NCBI RefSeq assembly: GCF_009697385.1
Contig: NZ_VUNL01000007.1
Span: 1-64,000, forward strand
Direction of reading: 5' to 3'
Origin: Wylensekiella montiformis
Lineage (GTDB): Bacteria > Bacillota > Negativicutes > Selenomonadales > Selenomonadaceae
Length of the DNA stretch: 64,000 nt
Of the stretch, positions 59,789 to 64,000 are shown piece by piece (within the stretch, counting starts at the first letter, position 1; the number at the start of each line of letters is the position of its first letter). The notes below the pieces were generated by a model, which searched no databases, was not told where the DNA came from, and saw only the letters and a list, made by a program, of their open reading frames with translations. A program made the position numbers and the translations under genes.

Positions 59789-61144
59789 ATGTCCATTCGC
59801 GTAAGCAGCAATCAGATGGTCTATGGCTATCAGCAGCAGCTCAACGAAGCGAACAACCGGAAATCCAAGCTCATGGAACAGGGCGACGGCAGCAAGCTGC
59901 ACCGTCCCTCGGACGATTCCGTCGCTTATACCAAATACCTGCGCTATCAGGTCTCCGACAATGAGAACACGCAGTACCAGAATAATGTGAATACGGCGAT
60001 CTCCTGGATGAAGACCTCGGATTCGGCCATGGTCAGCATGACCGACATCCAGCAGACCTTCAAGGAAAAGACCGTTTCTGCGGCCAACGATACAAACAAC
60101 ATCAGCGACATGGCCGCCATCGGCAAGGAAATGATGGCGGAGATTCAGGAGCTCGTTTCGCTCGGCAACACCATGCAGGGCGACAGCTATGTATTCGGTG
60201 GTCAGACCGACCTGACCAAACCGTTTTCGATGTCGACCGATAAAGTGGAACGCGGGCTGGCCAAAACGCTCGACGACAATCAGGCAGCGTTTTTCAGCGG
60301 CGATTCCGGCACGAATACAACCGCCAGCCTGCGTCAGATGCTCACGCTGACCGGAGACGACGGCAACACGTATTACCTCAATACCAAGGACGGCCAGCTT
60401 TACACCAAGGAGTTTGTCGAAAGCGGCTACAAGGACAGGCTGACGCAGGATTCCAGCGCCGTGGTGAAGCCGGCGACGGATTCCGTTGGGAAGATTGCTT
60501 CCTTTGCGGACGGCACGGAAAAGGTATCCAATTATTTCAAAAACACGGGCGAGATTATCGACGCGTCGAAAAATGAAGCCTACGGCAATGCGAAACTGAC
60601 GGCTACGGTCGACGGCAAGACGGTCAAGTTCAAGTTCGATACGGTCAAGCAGCAGATCGTCACCTATCACGGCGACGACAAGGGCGTATCGATGGTCAAG
60701 AAAAACGGCACGACGGAGCCGGTCGCCGATACGGTCAATGTCACCGGACAGGAACTTTTCGGCACGGATATTTTCGATGATGCCAGCTCGGGCAACAAGG
60801 CGTCCGGCTCGGCGATGCTGAACCAGATGCTGACGGTTCAGGCCAAGGTCGATGCCGCAGACAATGAGTGGCTGTCCTCGGACGGACAGACGATCTCGGA
60901 TACGGCGCATGCCACGACGGTCAACACGGAGACGAAGCTCGGCGCCCGTCAGCAGCTTTATACCTCGGTCAAGACCATGCTGGGCAATCAGAATGAGCTC
61001 ATCACAAGCGACATTACCGATGTCAGCTCGACCGATGTCGCCAAGCTCGCGGTTCAGCTCATGGAAGCGCAGACCATCTACAACATGAGCCTGTCGCTTG
61101 GGGCGAGGATCCTGCCGCAGTCGCTGGCCGATTACCTGAGCTGA
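59789..61144 (+). CDS. flgL: Flagellar hook-associated protein 3
   Basis: 451 residues. IRVSSNQMVYGYQQQLNEAN and KLHRPSDDSVAYTKYLRYQV form the N-terminal helix pair; NNVNTAISWMKTSDSAMVSM, TMQGDSYVFGGQTDLTKPFS, and the C-terminal VAKLAVQLMEAQTIYNMSLS with ILPQSLADYL match FlgL. It links FlgK to the filament. Longer than the roughly 300-residue enteric type owing to the middle part. ATG 59789 with GAGGTG about seven bases upstream. Confidence 0.95.
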   Translation: MSIRVSSNQMVYGYQQQLNEANNRKSKLMEQGDGSKLHRPSDDSVAYTKYLRYQVSDNENTQYQNNVNTAISWMKTSDSAMVSMTDIQQTFKEKTVSAANDTNNISDMAAIGKEMMAEIQELVSLGNTMQGDSYVFGGQTDLTKPFSMSTDKVERGLAKTLDDNQAAFFSGDSGTNTTASLRQMLTLTGDDGNTYYLNTKDGQLYTKEFVESGYKDRLTQDSSAVVKPATDSVGKIASFADGTEKVSNYFKNTGEIIDASKNEAYGNAKLTATVDGKTVKFKFDTVKQQIVTYHGDDKGVSMVKKNGTTEPVADTVNVTGQELFGTDIFDDASSGNKASGSAMLNQMLTVQAKVDAADNEWLSSDGQTISDTAHATTVNTETKLGARQQLYTSVKTMLGNQNELITSDITDVSSTDVAKLAVQLMEAQTIYNMSLSLGARILPQSLADYLS

Positions 61145-61281
61145 CCGGCTGAGGGGGCTTCCTGACGGCAGGCCTTGCGGGCGCTGCACGGCAAAGTTAT
61201 CCATGGCGCGCCGGCCCGAAACATAGTATAATAAGAACGTTAACGGATTAGCAGGATTTCCTAGGGAAAGGATGAAAATCT

Positions 61282-61860
61282 ATGCTGCGGCTGAATATGC
61301 GTATTACACAGCCGATCATCGGCATGCATACGCGGCTTGGAAAGCTGGAAGCCCATTCGACTCCGGCGAAACTTCATACCGAAAACCGGCAGGCGCGCTC
61401 CCATGCGCACTGGACACAGCCCTCTGTGGAGATTGACCAGTATCCCAGTCGCCATGCATACGGCTTTACAAACCATACGGATTTTGCGAAGCAGTACGGA
61501 CAGCAGGGATACCGTGATCTTCAGCAGACCACCTCGCGCTGGACGCAGGAGGCCTGGGACAATATCGACAACGGGGGCAGGCCCGGGCAAAATCCCGTGG
61601 AAGACCGCTACGATCAGAAGCTGTCGCAGGAAATCAGCAGACAGCGCATTCTTGTCGCCTCGCATATTCCCGCACCCGTCATCCACTTCACGCCAGTGAA
61701 AGCGGAAGGACAGGTCGATCCCGGGGATGTCACGGAGCACATCGATACGGAGGCATTCGCCGTGACACATTTTACGCCGGGACAGGTAGAAACCTATCTG
61801 AAGCAGAAGCCGGATGTCAGACGATGGGTGACCGAGGGCAAATACGATATTTACGCATGA
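61282..61860 (+). CDS. DUF6470 family flagellar-locus protein (YviE-like)
   Basis: 192 residues. LNMRITQPIIGMHTRLGKLE, WTQPSVEIDQYPSRHAYGFT, DFAKQYGQQGYRDLQQTTSR and HIPAPVIHFTPVKAEGQVDP match the DUF6470 family that lies between flgL and fliW in Firmicutes. Biochemical role is not known to me. ATG 61282 with AGGAAAGGATG region upstream. A TATAAT-like box stands at about 61226, but no good -35 is seen, so the operon may run through from flgL. Confidence 0.85.
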   Translation: MLRLNMRITQPIIGMHTRLGKLEAHSTPAKLHTENRQARSHAHWTQPSVEIDQYPSRHAYGFTNHTDFAKQYGQQGYRDLQQTTSRWTQEAWDNIDNGGRPGQNPVEDRYDQKLSQEISRQRILVASHIPAPVIHFTPVKAEGQVDPGDVTEHIDTEAFAVTHFTPGQVETYLKQKPDVRRWVTEGKYDIYA

Positions 61861-61890
61861 CAGGATCATGCGGACTTGGAGGCGTAACGA

Positions 61891-62337
61891 ATGAAAAAAG
61901 TCAACACTCTGCGGTTCGGCGAAATCGAAGTCGAAGAAGACAAGATTGTCCATTTTGAACATGGCATTCCTGCTTTTGACGAGGAGCACGAGTTCCTGAT
62001 CATTCCCTATGACGAGGAAAGCCCCTATGTCTTTCTTCAATCTCTGAACACGCCGGATCTGGCGTTCCTCATGACGATGCCGTTCGTATTCTTCCCGGAC
62101 TACGAGTTCGAAATCGATGATGAGACGCAGGCCCGTCTCGGCATTACAAAGCAGGAGGACATGCTGGTCTACACCCTGCTGACGATACCGGGCGGCAGAG
62201 TACAGGACATGACGGCGAACCTCATGGCCCCGGTTCTTATCAATGCGCAGAATATGCAGGCCGTTCAGCTGGTACTGGACAAGAGCCGGTACACGACGAA
62301 GCATAGATTGTTTCCGGAAAAGAAGGAGGACAAATAA
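61891..62337 (+). CDS. fliW: Flagellar assembly factor FliW
   Basis: 148 residues. VNTLRFGEIEVEEDKIVHFE, HGIPAFDEEHEFLIIPYDEE, SPYVFLQSLNTPDLAFLMTM and LTANLMAPVLINAQNMQAVQ are FliW signatures. It binds and blocks CsrA until free flagellin takes it away (family knowledge). Its stop overlaps the csrA start by one base (TAATG), so the two are made together. Confidence 0.96.
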   Translation: MKKVNTLRFGEIEVEEDKIVHFEHGIPAFDEEHEFLIIPYDEESPYVFLQSLNTPDLAFLMTMPFVFFPDYEFEIDDETQARLGITKQEDMLVYTLLTIPGGRVQDMTANLMAPVLINAQNMQAVQLVLDKSRYTTKHRLFPEKKEDK

Positions 62338-62564
62338 TGCTCGTACTTACCCGCAAACCGCACCAGCAGATCATGATCGGCGACGACATCGTCATCAACG
62401 TCGTCGAGGTTCAGGGCGACAATGTGCGCATCGCCATTGAAGCGCCGAGAGACGTCAAGATTTACCGCGGTGAGATCTACCGCGCCATTCAGGAAGAAAA
62501 TCAGCGGGCGGCCGCTCCGGCTCCAAAGGATTTGGACCTCAGCGCGGCCCTGCCGACGAAATAA
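62337..62564 (+). CDS. csrA: Carbon storage regulator CsrA (translational regulator)
   Basis: 75 residues. MLVLTRKPHQQIMIGDDIVI and NVRIAIEAPRDVKIYRGEIY carry the conserved RNA-binding strands including the C-terminal arginine region. It likely blocks translation of flagellin mRNA at the two candidate leader sites (44637-44738). After it come two small hairpins (62567-62608) without a T-run before flaG. Confidence 0.96.
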   Translation: MLVLTRKPHQQIMIGDDIVINVVEVQGDNVRIAIEAPRDVKIYRGEIYRAIQEENQRAAAPAPKDLDLSAALPTK

Positions 62565-62662
62565 ATCCGCCTGACGTTCAGGCAGGGCAAGGCGGAAAGG
62601 ATAGCCGCCTTGTCCGGAATCATGTTAGGGAAAACGCAACCAGTATCTATGGAGGGATAATC

Positions 62663-63121
62663 ATGTTAGGAAAAGTCCAGGATCTGATGGCCTCCGCCAT
62701 CGTTATCGGGGCGCCTGATCAGGCTGCTTCATCGAACTCGTCTTCGGAAACCCGCACCGCTGCGGCCAGTGGCACGGCGGCGGACGAGACGAACGCGGCC
62801 GCGGACACGCAGACCATTCAGCAGAGCGGCGGCGCGGAAAACGCCGGGCAGAAGAAGGATGACAAGGAAAAACGCGACGGCGATCCGCAGACGATGGATG
62901 AGCGGTCGGTCAGCTATATGACGCAGGAGCTCAACGAACTCATGAGCCGCATCAACTGCAACCTGGAATTCCAGTATCACAAGGAAATCGACACGATGTC
63001 GGTCAAGATGCTGGACAAGAAAACCGGCGAAGTCCTCAAGGAAGTACCGCCGGAGGACATGATTAAGCACATGATTAAAGCCAAGGACTGGCTCGGCGCA
63101 TTCCTGGACAAGAACGCGTAA
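62663..63121 (+). CDS. flaG: Flagellar protein FlaG
   Basis: 152 residues. The N-terminal half is Ala/Ser/Gln/Asp-rich and probably disordered. The C-terminal half holds the FlaG domain: ELMSRINCNLEFQYHKEIDT, SVKMLDKKTGEVLKEVPPED, MIKHMIKAKDWLGAFLDKN. FlaG affects filament length in other bacteria. ATG 62663 with GGAGGG about eight bases upstream. It directly precedes fliD. Confidence 0.9.
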   Translation: MLGKVQDLMASAIVIGAPDQAASSNSSSETRTAAASGTAADETNAAADTQTIQQSGGAENAGQKKDDKEKRDGDPQTMDERSVSYMTQELNELMSRINCNLEFQYHKEIDTMSVKMLDKKTGEVLKEVPPEDMIKHMIKAKDWLGAFLDKNA

Positions 63122-63134
63122 GGAGGGATAAACG

Positions 63135-64000
63135 ATGAGCACATCCGGAATCTACGGACTGTCAGGCTCCGGCATCGACGTTGACTCCATGGTCAAGGTC
63201 GGCATGCTGACGAAGCAGAATCAGTACGATAAGATGTATAAAAAAGAGGTCAAAAACGAGTGGCTGAAGGAAGCATACGCAAACATCTATTCGGATTTGA
63301 ATACCTTCAAGACCTCGACGATGTCCACGTACAAGATGTCGTACACGACGAATCCGATGTCGGCAGCCAGTACGAACTCGTCCGTAGTCTCGGCCACGGC
63401 GAATTCTGACGCGGCCACTATGAGCCACACGGTCAAGGTCAACTCGGTAGCGAGCAATGCGTATGTGCAGTCAGAGAGTGCCGTCACGCGCAATAATGCG
63501 AGTGCCGGCAGCAGCATGTATATCAAGGATATCCTTGCCGGGACGACGGAAAAATCGGAATCCGAGTATAAAGCGGCTATAGGAGCAGCGGCTACCGAAG
63601 AAGATAAGGATAAGATTCGCAATGAAGTTGCGGTGTCCTTTGATATTAGCAATGGTGACCCGAACGATAAGAATACGACGACCACCACGATTTCGTTCAC
63701 CTATGCGGAGCTGTTTGACAGCAATCAGACGCTCAATGATCTGGCTTCGAAGATCAAGAATGCCGGTGTCAATATGACGGCCACCTATGATTCGACGAAC
63801 GATGCGTTCAGCATCTATCAGAAAGACGGCGGCGTCGACAATCAGATTGTCCTGTCGGTCAAGAATCGCACAGCTGCCGAAGAAAAAGACGGCGTGACGA
63901 CGAATGCTAAGGCTGACGATGCAGCGCGCGCGCTGCTCAACAATCTCAATCTGGCCAAGGTCGACGGCGACTCGATGACGTCGCTGGCGAAGCTTTCTGA
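63135..64000 (+). CDS. fliD: Flagellar filament cap protein FliD (N-terminal part, continues past the window)
   Basis: 288 complete codons are seen and the frame is open to the right edge. STSGIYGLSGSGIDVDSMVK, VGMLTKQNQYDKMYKKEVKN and EWLKEAYANIYSDLNTFKTS give the FliD N-terminus; a Ser/Thr-rich stretch follows (SYTTNPMSAASTNSSVVSAT). ATG 63135 with AGGAGG eight bases upstream, fourteen bp after flaG. Confidence 0.93.
   Translation, partial: MSTSGIYGLSGSGIDVDSMVKVGMLTKQNQYDKMYKKEVKNEWLKEAYANIYSDLNTFKTSTMSTYKMSYTTNPMSAASTNSSVVSATANSDAATMSHTVKVNSVASNAYVQSESAVTRNNASAGSSMYIKDILAGTTEKSESEYKAAIGAAATEEDKDKIRNEVAVSFDISNGDPNDKNTTTTTISFTYAELFDSNQTLNDLASKIKNAGVNMTATYDSTNDAFSIYQKDGGVDNQIVLSVKNRTAAEEKDGVTTNAKADDAARALLNNLNLAKVDGDSMTSLAKLS

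Overview
The window looks like chromosome of a motile, anaerobic Negativicutes bacterium, most likely a Selenomonas relative. The flagellar genes are of Firmicutes type (YvyF, FlgM, FlgN, FlgK, FlgL, a DUF6470 protein, FliW, CsrA, FlaG, FliD in one direction). The same stretch also encodes an outer-membrane two-partner secretion pair (TpsA/TpsB), which needs a second membrane. Firmicutes-type genes plus an outer membrane point to this class; genus is an inference.

Regions. (1) 1-16293: a Wzx/Wzy-type surface-polysaccharide locus. It holds a FlaA1/CapD dehydratase end, a DegT aminotransferase, a PglC-like priming transferase, four glycosyltransferases, a beta-propeller protein, a Wzy-like polymerase, UDP-glucose dehydrogenase, UDP-glucuronate 4-epimerase, a TupA-like ATP-grasp protein with a duplicated C-terminal half, a CapA-like phosphoesterase and a Wzx-like flippase. 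A RelE/RelB-type toxin-antitoxin pair sits inside it on the other strand. The middle part (about 2.7-9 kb) is clearly richer in A+T than the rest. (2) 16.3-17.1 kb: a truncated Rpn/YhgA-type nuclease relic between two 78-bp direct repeats. (3) 17.2-21.9 kb: LacI-type regulator, kdgK, kduI, kduD, eda. (4) 22.0-25.6 kb, minus strand: a compact trimeric NAD-linked [FeFe]-hydrogenase. (5) 25.9-29.5 kb: a small unknown gene, a metallophosphoesterase, a GT41-type glycosyltransferase and a methyltransferase-like gene. (6) 29.7-33.3 kb: an OPT transporter and CstA. (7) 33.5-42.6 kb: a second LacI regulator (minus strand), a DctPQM TRAP transporter, and uxaC-uxaB-uxaA. (8) 42.6-44.1 kb: dispersed repeats around a possible PBECR4-type nuclease gene, then a 30-bp tandem repeat. 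(9) 44.1-64 kb: a YbjN-like gene, flagellin, the 2,640-residue TpsA and its TpsB, then the flagellar operon up to a partial fliD.

The sugar genes form one pathway. TRAP uptake of uronate, then UxaC, UxaB and UxaA give 2-keto-3-deoxygluconate (KDG); KduI and KduD feed unsaturated uronates into the same KDG; KdgK and Eda split it to pyruvate and glyceraldehyde-3-phosphate. The TRAP and uxa promoters carry the same operator at the same distance from the -10 box, so the second LacI protein probably controls both. The hydrogenase could dispose of the NADH produced. The flagellin gene has a sigma-28 promoter and possible CsrA sites in its leader, and fliW and csrA lie in the same window.

No tRNA, rRNA, CRISPR array or intact insertion sequence was recognised. 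The strongest oddities are the twin promoter-operator modules, the duplicated ATP-grasp protein, the compact hydrogenase subunit, the repeat-bounded nuclease-like gene, and a giant adhesin inserted among flagellar genes.
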